64,000 bases of DNA. Origin: Tardiphaga sp. 709. Lineage in GTDB: Bacteria; Pseudomonadota; Alphaproteobacteria; Rhizobiales; Xanthobacteraceae. Under the pieces are notes generated by a model. That model did no database searches. It was not told the origin of the DNA and saw only the letters and a program-made list of their open reading frames with translations. Positions 42,496-52,009 of the stretch are shown here, piece after piece. The first letter of the stretch is position 1. Each line of letters starts with the position of its first letter. The DNA lies in contig NZ_CP135529.1 in assembly GCF_032401055.1 (NCBI RefSeq), positions 1,550,001-1,614,000 on the forward strand, read 5' to 3'. Position numbers and translations under genes: made by a program.

Positions 42496-44118
42496 TTAAA
42501 GAAACTTAACCAGGCTCATCTGATAAAGATTTGACGTTGTCTGATACGAAGCCTGCAAAGCGGTCTGCAGCGCCAGGATCTTCGTCGCGACCTCGTCGTC
42601 GTTGATGCCCTCGATGGAGTCGAGCATCGTCTGGGCCATGGCCTTGGTCTGCACCTGCCGATCCGTAGTCGATTTGATCGATGCCTGCGCGCCGGCGAAG
42701 TCGGCCTGGATGTCCTGAATCGTCTGCTGGCCGGGGATATCCGCCAGGTTCTGCGCCACGCGCTGGTTCAGCGCCGCGATCTGCGCACTGGCGTTCTTGG
42801 CATAGGTCGCATTGCCGAGTTGTGCCGGATCGACCGCCACCGCCGCGAACACAGCGACTGTCTGCAATTGCGAGCGCAGGGCCTGCTCATCGGCGCGTGC
42901 GCCATATTGCACCGTGATCGATGTATCGACCTGGGAGACTGCCGATCCGCGGGCCGAGCCGTTGGCGGCCGTGTCCTGCTCGCCCTGATACCAGATCACG
43001 GTATTGTCGGCCGTGCCGGCAACGAGCGTGGTTGCAGAGCCGAGCGGCGTCGACCCGACGCGCAGCGGCGGCTGGTCGAAGAAATTGTCGCCAGCTTCGA
43101 TCGCAGAGGCCGCCACCATCGGCCCGTTGGCGAGATCCTTCATGGCTGTGCCGAGCGCGGTATTGAGGTTCGCTGCGGTTGCCGTCGATGACGGCGCCAC
43201 CGGCGGAACGGCGTTCGGCTGACCGGGATCGATCAAGAACGAATTGGCTGGCAGGGGTGTCTTATCCGATGCGGTCAGGACGATGTCTTCCTTCGTGCCA
43301 TCCGGCATCGTGAAGGTGAACTTGACCTGATCGCCGACATTCGGGTTGGTCGCTCCAAGGTCGATCGACATCGATTTCTGCACGGGCGTTGCCGGCGGTG
43401 TAGGCGGAACGGTTGCGGGCAGATCGACCGGCTGAGTGACCGTCGCACCGGCGATCGTGGTCGACACGCCGGCGACCTTCATACCGAAGGGCTGGGCTTC
43501 CAGCGGCGGTGCCGGTGTCGCGTCCTCTTCGGAGATCACCACCGATGTCACCGGGGTTCCGACCGCACTGCCGACACGCCCGTTTGCGTTGACGCCGAGG
43601 TCGGCCGTCTTGCGCTCGGCAATCACCTGCTTGAGGCCGGCGACGAGCGCGCCATTGCCATTCATGATCTGGTCGGCTGGTGCGACTGGCGCCGTATCGG
43701 TGGCACGGCCGGAGAACAGGTAGCGGTCGCCCGACCGCGCATTCAGCATATCGACGGAATCGAAGAAGCCGAGCGAAGCCGTCTTCTGCCCTGGCGTCTG
43801 ACCGGTATTATCGAAATTGCTGCCAGCGCTGACGGCGGCGCCTTTCACATCCGATCCGATCGCCACCAGCCGCTGCAGCGACAGATTTGCGACGCCGATG
43901 CGCGTGTTCAGATTGACGGCAGTATCGGCATAGGCCGCAACATTGCTGATCTGCGCGCGCAGCGCGATCGCGAGACTGCGACCGCTGCCCTGCCCTGCAT
44001 AGGTGTTGGAGATCTTGCCGCTCGACAGCTGCTGCGTCAGCGCGTCGAGCTGATCGCGCAGATTGGTAATTCCGGATCCGATATAGGATGTGCGTGAGCC
44101 GACACCGCTGATCGTCAT
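42496..44118 (-). CDS. flgL: Flagellar hook-filament junction protein FlgL
   Basis: This 540-residue protein is flagellin-like at both ends: ITNLRDQLDALTQQLSSGKI, NTYAG at the start, and MLDSIEGINDDEVATKILAL, QTALQASYQTTSNLYQMSLV-KFL at the end. The ARSGDRYLFSGRATDTAPVA motif is a hallmark of FlgL. It is larger than enteric FlgL (about 317) because of an inserted Pro/Thr-rich domain at about residues 190-330. It joins FlgK to the first flagellins. It starts seven bases after flgK. Confidence 0.92.
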   Translation of the reverse strand: MTISGVGSRTSYIGSGITNLRDQLDALTQQLSSGKISNTYAGQGSGRSLAIALRAQISNVAAYADTAVNLNTRIGVANLSLQRLVAIGSDVKGAAVSAGSNFDNTGQTPGQKTASLGFFDSVDMLNARSGDRYLFSGRATDTAPVAPADQIMNGNGALVAGLKQVIAERKTADLGVNANGRVGSAVGTPVTSVVISEEDATPAPPLEAQPFGMKVAGVSTTIAGATVTQPVDLPATVPPTPPATPVQKSMSIDLGATNPNVGDQVKFTFTMPDGTKEDIVLTASDKTPLPANSFLIDPGQPNAVPPVAPSSTATAANLNTALGTAMKDLANGPMVAASAIEAGDNFFDQPPLRVGSTPLGSATTLVAGTADNTVIWYQGEQDTAANGSARGSAVSQVDTSITVQYGARADEQALRSQLQTVAVFAAVAVDPAQLGNATYAKNASAQIAALNQRVAQNLADIPGQQTIQDIQADFAGAQASIKSTTDRQVQTKAMAQTMLDSIEGINDDEVATKILALQTALQASYQTTSNLYQMSLVKFL

Positions 44119-44125
44119 GATTACC

Positions 44126-46027
44126 TCAGAATGCCTGCATCAGGGTTTTGTACAATTCGTTGACCGTCGACATCACGCGCGCATTGGCCGAATAGGCGTT
44201 CTGCAACGACAGCAGATGCGCCATCTCGTCATCCATATTCACGCCGGACGCGTCTGCCATCTTCTTGTCGAGTGTGTTGAGAACGACGTTCTGGCCATCC
44301 GCGAGTTGCTTGGCGGAATCCGCCGCAGCGCCCTGTTGCCCGACGAACTGGCGCATATAGCTCGACAGCGTCCCCTTGAACGGTGCCGTATCGCTGCCCG
44401 TTCCCGTCGCGGGCGAATAAGTGAAACTGGCATTGTTCAACTGATTGAGCAGGAGGGCCGACCGCGTCGTGTCGCCCGCTGCCGTCGACGCGCTATAAAC
44501 CACCAGCTTGGAGGGGTCGGCGACGATCGCATTGTTGATCGTCAGCCGGCCGGCGAGACCGGTCATCTGCGAACCGTTCTTGCTGATGCCACCGCTATAG
44601 CTGGCGCCGTTGTCAGTGAACAGCGCCAGCTCCGGGCTGCCGTTGCTCAGATCGGTGGGACCTTGCGTGACTGTCACCGACGCCGCGTTGATGTTGGCGA
44701 ATGCGGGATTATTGACGACAGTGAGCGCGCCAGCCGTGCCGGAGAACGTGGCCTGGCCGCCAAGCGCCGCGTTCAACTGATTCAGAACCGAGCCGAAGCC
44801 TGAAGAAAAATCGAGGCCGATGACGGTATCATTCGGATTGGTCGTTGCCGTATTCGGCAGCGGCAGCACGCTGGGATCATCGACCCGCATGAACGAAATT
44901 TCGCGCTGCGTGTTGGTCGCCGTATCCGTATACGTGAAGTGAATGACATTGCCCGGCTTCATCTGCGACACATCGAGCGTGAAGCCGGTCGGCGTCCCTG
45001 CCGGCAGCGCCGTCGGCGGCACCGTCGGCACGGGAAAGACGCTTCCAGCTGTGGTCTTGTCCGAGAGCGCGCTCGAGATCGACGCTGCGAACTGATCGAG
45101 CTGGTTCTGCGCCTCGACAAGCGTCTTGTCGCGAAGTTCGGTATATGCGGCGATCGTGCCCGACTTGATAGCGCCGGCAGCAGTCAGGTCGATCGATCCG
45201 CCGTTCGGAAATTCGATCACCACCGAGCCGAGATTGCTCTTGCTGGGATCCGCGCTCCACGTCGTGCCGGCCGATACTGTGCCTTGGGCATTGAACGCCA
45301 GCGTCGCCGCTTCATTGCCCACCAGCTGCACACCGGAACCGGTGAAGATGGTGACCTGATTGGCGCCATTGGTGGTGACGCGGATATCCATCAGCTGCGA
45401 TAACTGCGTGACGTATTGATCGCGCTGATCGAGCAGCGCAGCAGTGTTGGAATCCGTCGATGTTCCGCCTTGCGGATTGGCCGTCAACTGATTGTTGATC
45501 TTGGCAATCTGCTTCATCAGAGTGTTGGCGGTCGTCACCGAATCCTTGATGCCGCTTTCCGCCGCGCTGCGCAGGCTCTGAATGCCCTGCGTCATCGAAT
45601 TCAATTGTTGCGCGAGTGTTTGTGCGGCGTTGAGCACGCCTATCCGTGCCGACTGACTGTCCGCGCTCGTGGACAGCGCCTGCACTGCTGTCGTCAGGGC
45701 ATTGAAGGAATATTCGAGCGAGCCGACTGAACCAGGATCGCCATAGAGACTCTGCATCTGCTGCAGGAAGCTCGAACGGAGCGAGGCATAGCCCGCGCCC
45801 GACGTTTCGGTGCGGAGCTGCGCCTGGATATACTGATCGAGTTCGCGATTGACGCCAACGGTGCGGACGCTACTGCCGTTACCGGAATTGACTGCGACCT
45901 GATCCGTCGACTTGCGAATGTAGCCAGGCGTTTCCGCATTGGCCACATTCGAGGAAACCAGCGACATCGCGGCCTGATTGGCGCGCAGGCCGGACATGGC
46001 GATGGAGAGTGCGTCGTTCAGACTCAT
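44126..46027 (-). CDS. flgK: Flagellar hook-associated protein FlgK
   Basis: This 633-residue protein begins MSLNDALSIAMSGLRANQAA-MSLVSSNVANAETPGYIRKS, the FlgK signature, and ends NMDDEMAHLLSLQNAYSANA-RVMSTVNELYKTLM. The middle contains LLDQRDQYVTQLSQLMDIRV, a typical FlgK helix. FlgK is the first hook-filament junction layer, exported with a FlgN-type chaperone. It starts 58 bases after flgE and just before flgL, probably in one operon read from the sigma-54 promoter upstream of flgE. Confidence 0.95.
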   Translation of the reverse strand: MSLNDALSIAMSGLRANQAAMSLVSSNVANAETPGYIRKSTDQVAVNSGNGSSVRTVGVNRELDQYIQAQLRTETSGAGYASLRSSFLQQMQSLYGDPGSVGSLEYSFNALTTAVQALSTSADSQSARIGVLNAAQTLAQQLNSMTQGIQSLRSAAESGIKDSVTTANTLMKQIAKINNQLTANPQGGTSTDSNTAALLDQRDQYVTQLSQLMDIRVTTNGANQVTIFTGSGVQLVGNEAATLAFNAQGTVSAGTTWSADPSKSNLGSVVIEFPNGGSIDLTAAGAIKSGTIAAYTELRDKTLVEAQNQLDQFAASISSALSDKTTAGSVFPVPTVPPTALPAGTPTGFTLDVSQMKPGNVIHFTYTDTATNTQREISFMRVDDPSVLPLPNTATTNPNDTVIGLDFSSGFGSVLNQLNAALGGQATFSGTAGALTVVNNPAFANINAASVTVTQGPTDLSNGSPELALFTDNGASYSGGISKNGSQMTGLAGRLTINNAIVADPSKLVVYSASTAAGDTTRSALLLNQLNNASFTYSPATGTGSDTAPFKGTLSSYMRQFVGQQGAAADSAKQLADGQNVVLNTLDKKMADASGVNMDDEMAHLLSLQNAYSANARVMSTVNELYKTLMQAF

Positions 46028-46085
46028 AACTAACTGTCGCTCTCAAGGTTCACGCGGGAAGAAGGCCGCGGATGCGGCCTTCCGA

Positions 46086-47942
46086 TTAACGCATCACGTT
46101 CAGCAGATCCTGAACCATGGTGTTGGCGGTCGTGATCACCTTGGTATTGGCCGAATAGGCCTGCTGGGTGACGATGAGCTTGGTGAATTCGTCGGCGATG
46201 TCGGTGTTCGACGACTCCAGCGACGAGCCGGAAATGCTGCCACCCTTGCCGTACAGCGCCTCACCGGATTCGTTGGTGGTCTCGAACGCGCCGCCATCGA
46301 TGCGCTTGAGGAAGTTGGCACCGTTGAAGGTGGCGATACTGACTTCAGCAAGGTCGATGTTACGGCCGTTGGAGTAGCTGCCGACCACACGTCCTTCATT
46401 GCTGACCGATACGCTCTGCAGCTGACCCGCAGCATAGCCGTCCTGCTCGAGCTGATTGACCTGAACGTTGCCGTTGGTGTCGGCGAACTGGGTCAGGCCA
46501 CCGGTGCCGAACGCCATGGTCACGTTGCCGAGTGCCTTGCCCGAGACGGTCAGGCCGGTCAGCGTGATCTGACCGACGACCGGCTGCATCTGGCCGTTCG
46601 GCCCGAACTTGAAGTCGGTGCCGACATTCTGCCAGGCAGCGGTCGCGCCCGTGGCCGCGGGGTCGGTCTGGTAGAACAGGTTCCAGGTATCCGTTCCGCC
46701 CTGCGTGGCGGACTCGACCTTCGCCCACCTGAATTGCAGGCTGACCGGTGCACCGTTGCCGTCATAGACGGTCTTGGCGCCGCCGCTGATCGATTCATCG
46801 AGGAAGGTCTGAGCGTCACTGCCGATCACGATGCCGGTGCCTGCCGTGCCACCGCCCGAACGAAGGCCGGTGACGGTGCCGGTGAAACCCAGGGCCTGGA
46901 AGGCGGCGACCGCCGTGGTCGTCGAACCTGCCGCCAGCGTAAAGTCGTTCGCCGTACCGGAGTTCAACGTGATCACGCCGGTGGCGGAGACGCTCGATAG
47001 CGGCGAGGTGTTGCCGGTCGCAGCGTCGATGGCGGTGAGCACGTCGCCGACATTGGCCGTATCGATAGGGATGAAGGTCGTGCCCGGTACGGCCGCGGGA
47101 GCAACGGCACCCGTGTAGAACGAAAGCGTCTTGGTTGTGGTGACGCCGGCGCTGGTGGTCTTCAGCACGAGCGTATCGCCGTTTGCGAAGCCGACCGGCA
47201 GCGTATCGCTGCCGGACACGGGCGCAAGTTTGGTATTCGCCGAGATCGGCGCCGGCGTCGTCGCGAAATTGTTTCGCGCGTTTCCGGGAACAGCAGTATT
47301 CCCGAAGGGCGTTGCCGCAGTGCCCAACACGCGCGGGTTTGATACGAAGTCGGCCGATCGCAGCAATTCGGAACCGGGCACCGACGTCTGATGCTTGGTG
47401 GTCAGCGGATAGCTGGCGAGGTTGGCGCGGTAGTCGATCTTGGTGGTAGCCTGCGACGGCAGGAAGTCATTCTGGAAGCGCAGCACTTCCGGCGAGCTGC
47501 CGGCCGGGTTGCCGGTCGTGGGATCAATCTTGACGCCCTGAAGATAGTAGCCGGCGCCGTTGACGAGATAGCCGTTCTTGTCGAGCGAGAAGTCGCCGCG
47601 ACGGGTGTATTTGTTGACGCCGTCAAACACCGGCGTGCTGTCGGAGACGTTGCCCGGCTTCTGCACCGCAAAGAAACCGTCGCCATTGATCGCCATGTAA
47701 GTCGCGACCGAAGACGACTGCACCGAACCCGCGATGGTGTTGGTGCTGCGCGATTGCGCCGTCACGCTGCCGGCCACCTGTGCGGATGTTCCGGCATCGG
47801 GAATGAGGTCGAGGAAGCTGGTATCGATCCGCTTGAAGGCGGTGGTTTGCGAGTTCGCGATGTTGCCGGAAATGTTTTCCAGCGCATAGGAGTTCGCCCG
47901 CAGGCCCGCAACGGACGTGGTGAGAGCGCCGAAGATACCCAT
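46086..47942 (-). CDS. flgE: Flagellar hook protein FlgE
   Basis: This 618-residue hook subunit begins MGIFGALTTSVAGLRANSYA-LENISGNIANSQTTAFKRID. It carries YMAINGDGFFAVQKPGNVSD and ENTFTRRGDF-like KYTRRGDFSLDKNGYLVNGA. Its end is GSLESSNTDIADEFTKLIVT-QQAYSANTKVITTANTMVQD. It is longer than enteric FlgE (about 402), as in Caulobacter-type hooks, through extra surface domains rich in Thr and Gly. It is the first gene of flgE-flgK-flgL behind a near-perfect sigma-54 promoter. Confidence 0.95.
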   Translation of the reverse strand: MGIFGALTTSVAGLRANSYALENISGNIANSQTTAFKRIDTSFLDLIPDAGTSAQVAGSVTAQSRSTNTIAGSVQSSSVATYMAINGDGFFAVQKPGNVSDSTPVFDGVNKYTRRGDFSLDKNGYLVNGAGYYLQGVKIDPTTGNPAGSSPEVLRFQNDFLPSQATTKIDYRANLASYPLTTKHQTSVPGSELLRSADFVSNPRVLGTAATPFGNTAVPGNARNNFATTPAPISANTKLAPVSGSDTLPVGFANGDTLVLKTTSAGVTTTKTLSFYTGAVAPAAVPGTTFIPIDTANVGDVLTAIDAATGNTSPLSSVSATGVITLNSGTANDFTLAAGSTTTAVAAFQALGFTGTVTGLRSGGGTAGTGIVIGSDAQTFLDESISGGAKTVYDGNGAPVSLQFRWAKVESATQGGTDTWNLFYQTDPAATGATAAWQNVGTDFKFGPNGQMQPVVGQITLTGLTVSGKALGNVTMAFGTGGLTQFADTNGNVQVNQLEQDGYAAGQLQSVSVSNEGRVVGSYSNGRNIDLAEVSIATFNGANFLKRIDGGAFETTNESGEALYGKGGSISGSSLESSNTDIADEFTKLIVTQQAYSANTKVITTANTMVQDLLNVMR

Positions 47943-48016
47943 TACATCGTCTCCAACTTCGATCCGGGCGGCCCGCCGGACGGTGCCAAATTCGCAGCCG
48001 CTGTCGGAGGAGATGT

Positions 48017-48033
48017 CGCAAGCCCCGTGCCAA
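48017..48033 (-). promoter_or_regulatory. Near-perfect sigma-54 promoter upstream of flgE
   Basis: The minus strand reads TTGGCACG-GGGC-TTGCG, matching the -24/-12 consensus with GG-N10-GC spacing. The -12 element lies about 75 bases before the flgE ATG. Hook genes are classic sigma-54/FlbD targets in Caulobacter. Confidence 0.88.
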
Positions 48034-48061
48034 GGGGATAATTCAACGAATTCAACGCACT

Positions 48062-48091
48062 AAACAAAGAACCCCGGTCCATGGACCGGGG
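48062..48091 (-). terminator. Intrinsic terminator of msrB
   Basis: CCCCGGTCCATGGACCGGGG (48072-48091) is a perfect 20-base palindrome; on the minus strand it is followed by TTCTTTGTTT. It lies 67 bases past the msrB stop codon. Confidence 0.7.
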
Positions 48092-48158
48092 CACAATTGC
48101 CTAGCGGGGAAATATTTGCCGGATCGGCGCCTGATTTCGCCGGGTTCTGCGTAACCGC

Positions 48159-48665
48159 TCAGGTCGCCGACGGCGCGGCCGGTTTGAATATCATCGCGAA
48201 ACCGTCCATGCAGTAGCGCAGGCCGGTCGGCTTCGGGCCGTCATCGAAGACGTGACCAAGATGGCCGCCGCAGCGACGGCAATGGATCTCAGTGCGGACC
48301 ATGCCGAGCGTCGAATCTTTGCGCTCACCCACGGCATTCTGCAGTGGCTGCCAGAAGCTCGGCCAGCCGGTGCCACTATCGAACTTGGTCTCCGACGAGA
48401 ACAGCGGATTGTCGCAACCGGCGCAGGCGAAGGTGCCCTTGCGCTTTTCCTTGTTCAGCGGGCTCGAAAACGGCCGCTCGGTGCCTTCCTTGCGCAGGAT
48501 CTCGTATTGCTGCGGCGTCAGCTGTTTGCGCCATTCCTCATCGGTCTTCATGACTTCGAACTTCTCGTCCGAGGCAGCCCGCGCCGGCGACGCCGTCAGC
48601 CATTTCAGCGACAGCAATCCTCCCAGGCCAGCAGCGGTCGTCAACAGAAAGCGGCGGTCGATCAT
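48159..48665 (-). CDS. msrB: Exported methionine-R-sulfoxide reductase MsrB
   Basis: The 168-residue enzyme has a twin-arginine-like leader ([20 protein letters not shown] to SPARAAS), so it probably works in the periplasm. The MsrB domain holds zinc cysteines C81/C84 (CAGC) and C129/C132 (CRRC) and catalytic C152 in GLRYCMDG, with the [11 protein letters not shown] motif. It reduces methionine-R-sulfoxide in oxidised proteins. The ATG at 48665 was chosen because it puts the RR motif right at the N-terminus. It ends with its own hairpin terminator. Confidence 0.93.
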   Translation of the reverse strand: MIDRRFLLTTAAGLGGLLSLKWLTASPARAASDEKFEVMKTDEEWRKQLTPQQYEILRKEGTERPFSSPLNKEKRKGTFACAGCDNPLFSSETKFDSGTGWPSFWQPLQNAVGERKDSTLGMVRTEIHCRRCGGHLGHVFDDGPKPTGLRYCMDGFAMIFKPAAPSAT

Positions 48666-48794
48666 GGTTGGTCTCCCTGACAATCGAGACAATCATCTCG
48701 TTCGCTTGAAATACGGGCGGACGAGCCGGAAGTTACACGCCGGTTCCGAAATATTACTCACGTTTTGTTGCGCGCCCAAACCGGGTGGATCGGC

Positions 48795-50168
48795 CTAGCC
48801 CGGCCGCGGGCCCCGCGTTCCCGCGCGCAGATTGGCCTCGGCCAGCCGGGCCTCGCGGATCCGCTCCCGCGCCCGGGCCCGTTCGCGATACCGCGCCAGC
48901 GTGCCGGCCAGCGCCGAGCCCTGCCGCTCCCATAGCCCGACCGCGTAGCCGACGGCCCGCCCGGTCGTGCCACCAGCCCAGACCAGTTCAAACGGCGCGA
49001 ACAGCTTGAAGCGATCGTCATAGGCATACATGCCACGGGCGATCAGTTGCCCGGCCATGGCCGTCGTGTTCAGGCCCCGATGACTGAAGCCGCTGGCGAC
49101 CCACAATCCCTGACGGAGTTGCCCGATCTGCGGCATGCCATGGACGGTCTGGCCGAGCGCGCCGCCGAAGGTCTCGGCCATGGCAACCTTGCCCAGCGCT
49201 GGAAATACGGTGCGGATGCGGCGCGCGATGGCGCCGGCATAGCGCTCCGGCTGCCCGGCCCATGTCGTTTCCGGGCTCGACCACATCAGCCGATCACCAT
49301 CGACAATACGGAAATGGTCGACGCCGTCGCTATCACTCACCGAGCCCTGAAACGTCACCGCCTCGGCGAGACGCTCACCGAGCGGTTCGGTGATGCCGGC
49401 ATAGCGCCACACCGGCAACAGCGTGTCCGACAGCTTTTGGGCAGGCGCACCGAGATGGATGTTGCCGGCTAGCACGATGTGCGTGGCACGCATCCGCGCC
49501 GACGGCGTTACGATGCGTTTGCGGATGCCGCCGGCATCGATGCTGACCACCGGCGTGTCCTCGAAGATCCGCACACCAGCCTGTTTTGCCAGCGCTGCGA
49601 GACCCAGCAGATATTTGCGGCCATCGATCTGGAACGCCTTCGGATAATGCACGCCGTGAAAGTAGCGTTTGGTTTTCAGCACGTCGCGGACGCGGTCGAT
49701 CTGCCAGCCGTCCACTTCAGTATCGAAATCTTCGCCGAGCATCTGCAGGCGTGCGATCAGGCGATCGCCGACATCGACATTGGAGACTTCCAGCGCACCC
49801 TCGGACAGGCCGAGACCGGGGATCAGGTCGTCTGATGCCTGGGTCCGGACATACTCTGCGCCCTGCTTCGACAGCGCCCACAACTCACGAGCGTCCTCCA
49901 GGCCAACACGCGCAATCAGATCGGTGAGCGGCAGGCCAAAGCCCGGCATCACGGTTCCCAACTGGTTGCCGGACGCGTTCCAGCCGACATGACGCCCTTC
50001 GAGCACAGCGACGCTTGCACCCAGACGTGCCGCTTCCAGCGCAATGCTGAGCCCGGCGAGCCCGGCCCCGACCACGCAGACATCGACATCGAGGCTGAAG
50101 GTCAGCCGCGCGCGGTCGGCGTCGGCGACCTCTGGTCCAAATGTCACGCTTGCGGAAGGGGCGGTCAT
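48795..50168 (-). CDS. FAD-dependent amino-acid/amine oxidase (DAO family)
   Basis: This 457-residue protein has the dinucleotide fold VDVCVVGAGLAGLSIALEAA, with ASVAVLEGRHVGWNASGNQL continuing as in the DadA/PuuB family. FAD-binding C-terminal motifs LWVASGFSHRGLNTTAMAGQ are present. Members oxidise amines such as gamma-glutamyl-putrescine or D-amino acids with FAD; the substrate is not predictable here. An Arg-rich C-terminal tail (ERARARERIREARLAEANLR) is unusual. It stands alone, divergent from sixA. Confidence 0.82.
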   Translation of the reverse strand: MTAPSASVTFGPEVADADRARLTFSLDVDVCVVGAGLAGLSIALEAARLGASVAVLEGRHVGWNASGNQLGTVMPGFGLPLTDLIARVGLEDARELWALSKQGAEYVRTQASDDLIPGLGLSEGALEVSNVDVGDRLIARLQMLGEDFDTEVDGWQIDRVRDVLKTKRYFHGVHYPKAFQIDGRKYLLGLAALAKQAGVRIFEDTPVVSIDAGGIRKRIVTPSARMRATHIVLAGNIHLGAPAQKLSDTLLPVWRYAGITEPLGERLAEAVTFQGSVSDSDGVDHFRIVDGDRLMWSSPETTWAGQPERYAGAIARRIRTVFPALGKVAMAETFGGALGQTVHGMPQIGQLRQGLWVASGFSHRGLNTTAMAGQLIARGMYAYDDRFKLFAPFELVWAGGTTGRAVGYAVGLWERQGSALAGTLARYRERARARERIREARLAEANLRAGTRGPRPG

Positions 50169-50303
50169 GACGTTTTCTTACGGACAGGTGGAGCGCTTGT
50201 CACCTTGTCCTCACGGTTCATGTCCATTAATCCGCAGACCTGACGTCTGGCGCGACCGCGCCGCCCGCCTTGCTACTACCTCTTGCCGAATCGAGATCGC
50301 GCC

Positions 50304-50840
50304 ATGCGCCGTTTACTGCTGCTGCGTCACGCCAAGACTGAAACGGACGCGCCGAGCGGCAAGGATTTCGATCGCAGGCTGGATGACCGCGGCCGGCTGG
50401 ATGCGGCTCTCATGGGCGCCTGGCTCAGCAGAAATCCGCCCCTGCCCGACCTGGTCTGCGTCTCCACGGCGGTACGCGCGCAGCAGACCTGGAGCCTCGT
50501 GGCCGCGGCGATGCCGGCGGCGAAACCAACAGTCGCCAGCCTTGATGAACTCTATGGCGCCGGCCTCTCCGAATTGCTGGCGGTGATCCGCGGCGCCGCC
50601 GTGCAAGACCCGGAGCAGCTGATGCTGGTCGGCCACAATCCCGGCCTGCATGAAATGGCGCTCAGCCTGATTGGCGGCGGCGATGCTGCAGGCAGGAAAG
50701 CCGTCGCCGACAACCTGCCGACCGGCAGCATCGTGGTGATCGACTTTCCCATCGAGGACTGGAACGACGTTGCCTTCCGCGATGGACAACTCGTGCAATT
50801 CGTCAGTCCTAAACTGCTGAAGGGCGCCGCGGGCCAATAA
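50304..50840 (+). CDS. SixA-like histidine phosphatase
   Basis: This 178-residue protein of the histidine phosphatase superfamily begins MRRLLLLRHAKTETDAPSGK with the catalytic Arg-His (R8, H9). It also has RAQQTWSLV and a second catalytic VGHNPGLHEMA motif. SixA proteins remove phosphate from Hpt domains of phosphorelays. An Hpt protein lies at 63063 and CckA at 11447, but no direct link is shown. The start was set at 50304 to give the RHA motif its usual place, seven codons after an upstream ATG. Confidence 0.87.
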   Translation: MRRLLLLRHAKTETDAPSGKDFDRRLDDRGRLDAALMGAWLSRNPPLPDLVCVSTAVRAQQTWSLVAAAMPAAKPTVASLDELYGAGLSELLAVIRGAAVQDPEQLMLVGHNPGLHEMALSLIGGGDAAGRKAVADNLPTGSIVVIDFPIEDWNDVAFRDGQLVQFVSPKLLKGAAGQ

Positions 50841-50898
50841 GCCGCGCCCTTCAGAACCGGTTTGTGCTATCCTCCTCCAGACGACGATGGAGGTGCGC

Positions 50899-51324
50899 AT
50901 GTACAAATCCATTCTGGTCCCGATCGATCTGGCCGAAACCGATGTGGCGAAACCCGCGATCGCCCAGGCCGCGACGCTGTCGCAAACCTTCGGTGCCACC
51001 GTCCGGCTGCTCAACATAATGCCGATGACGCCGGTGATGCTGGCCGAATATGTCCCGGCGGATTTCGATACTCAGCAACTGGAATCGTCGCAGGCCGCTC
51101 TTGCGGCGGTGGCCCGCGATTCCGGCATCGACAGTACCCGCGTCTCCAGCGTGGTGCGACAGGGCGGCATCTATCACGAAATTCTCGAAGAGGCCTCGGC
51201 GATCAAGGCCGATCTCATTGTGATGACCTCGCACCGCCCAGCGATGCGCACTTACTTTCTAGGTTCCAATGCCGGCCATGTGGTGCGCTATGCGAAATGC
51301 TCGGTGCTGGTTGTGCGGCCGTGA
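50899..51324 (+). CDS. Universal stress protein (UspA family)
   Basis: This 141-residue protein starts MYKSILVPIDLAETDVAKPA and ends with the nucleotide-loop pattern GSNAGHVVRYAKCSVLVVRP (G-S-x-x-x-x-V-x-x-x-x-x-S-V-L-V-V). The family fold is an alpha/beta dimer that binds ATP or AMP and is made under stress. GGAGG lies seven bases before the ATG at 50899. It is 58 bases past sixA on the same strand and abuts the convergent gene at 51325. Confidence 0.9.
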   Translation: MYKSILVPIDLAETDVAKPAIAQAATLSQTFGATVRLLNIMPMTPVMLAEYVPADFDTQQLESSQAALAAVARDSGIDSTRVSSVVRQGGIYHEILEEASAIKADLIVMTSHRPAMRTYFLGSNAGHVVRYAKCSVLVVRP

Positions 51325-51939
51325 CTACGGCAACAGCTTGGCCGGCACACTGCTGAATGTGTAGTTGCGCGGCTTGTTGCGGCGGATGAAGCCGCTGATG
51401 TGCCAGCCGAAGAATACTGCGAAGCCAATGATGAAGACCACGCCGGCAAATTCGCCGGTGAGCAGTGCACGCAGGAGCAGCGCGGTCATTGCGAGACCGA
51501 CGAAAGACAGCGCCACGACGATCATGGTGTAGATGCCCGGGCGCAGGCCAGCGCTCAACTTCGTGGTACTTCCAGCGGCGGCGAGACGCCGGTGTAGCTC
51601 CAGGATAAACGCGCTGTAGCCTGACTGCGGCTCCATCAGCGCGACGGTTTGTTTCGACGTCGAGAAGATCGTGATGTGACGACCGTCAGCATGATCGATA
51701 TCAGCGCGAAAGCGCCGGTGCTGCATGCCCATCGGCCGATAGGACAGCCGGATCGCCGCGATATCCGCATAGGCCCAGACGCCGGAACGACGACCGGTGC
51801 GCCATAATAGACCATCATCGGTCAATTCATAGCGATGCGCGGCGCCGATCAGGGAGGCCTTGTAGGCATAGGTGTGCCCCGGCCCTGCCGCTTCCGCGGC
51901 AGACGACGCGTCCCTGCGCCTGAAGAGGGTCTTGAGCAA
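51325..51939 (-). CDS. Two-segment membrane protein of unknown function
   Basis: This 204-residue protein has a soluble N-terminal half (about residues 1-130, containing RYELTDDGLLWRTGRRSGVW, and a PH-like beta pattern). Two C-terminal membrane segments follow (GIYTMIVVALSFVGLAMTALLL and GVVFIIGFAVFFGWHISGFI). It starts with TTG at 51939, eight bases after AGGGA; no ATG fits. The PH-like half is an inference from strand pattern. Its stop abuts the Usp stop codon. Function unknown. Confidence 0.6.
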   Translation of the reverse strand: MLKTLFRRRDASSAAEAAGPGHTYAYKASLIGAAHRYELTDDGLLWRTGRRSGVWAYADIAAIRLSYRPMGMQHRRFRADIDHADGRHITIFSTSKQTVALMEPQSGYSAFILELHRRLAAAGSTTKLSAGLRPGIYTMIVVALSFVGLAMTALLLRALLTGEFAGVVFIIGFAVFFGWHISGFIRRNKPRNYTFSSVPAKLLP

Positions 51940-52009
51940 ACAGAATGTCCCTGCGCTGTTCGACCTCGCTTGCTTGCGCGATCGCCTGCATGTCCCTTAC
52001 AAGCTTGCC

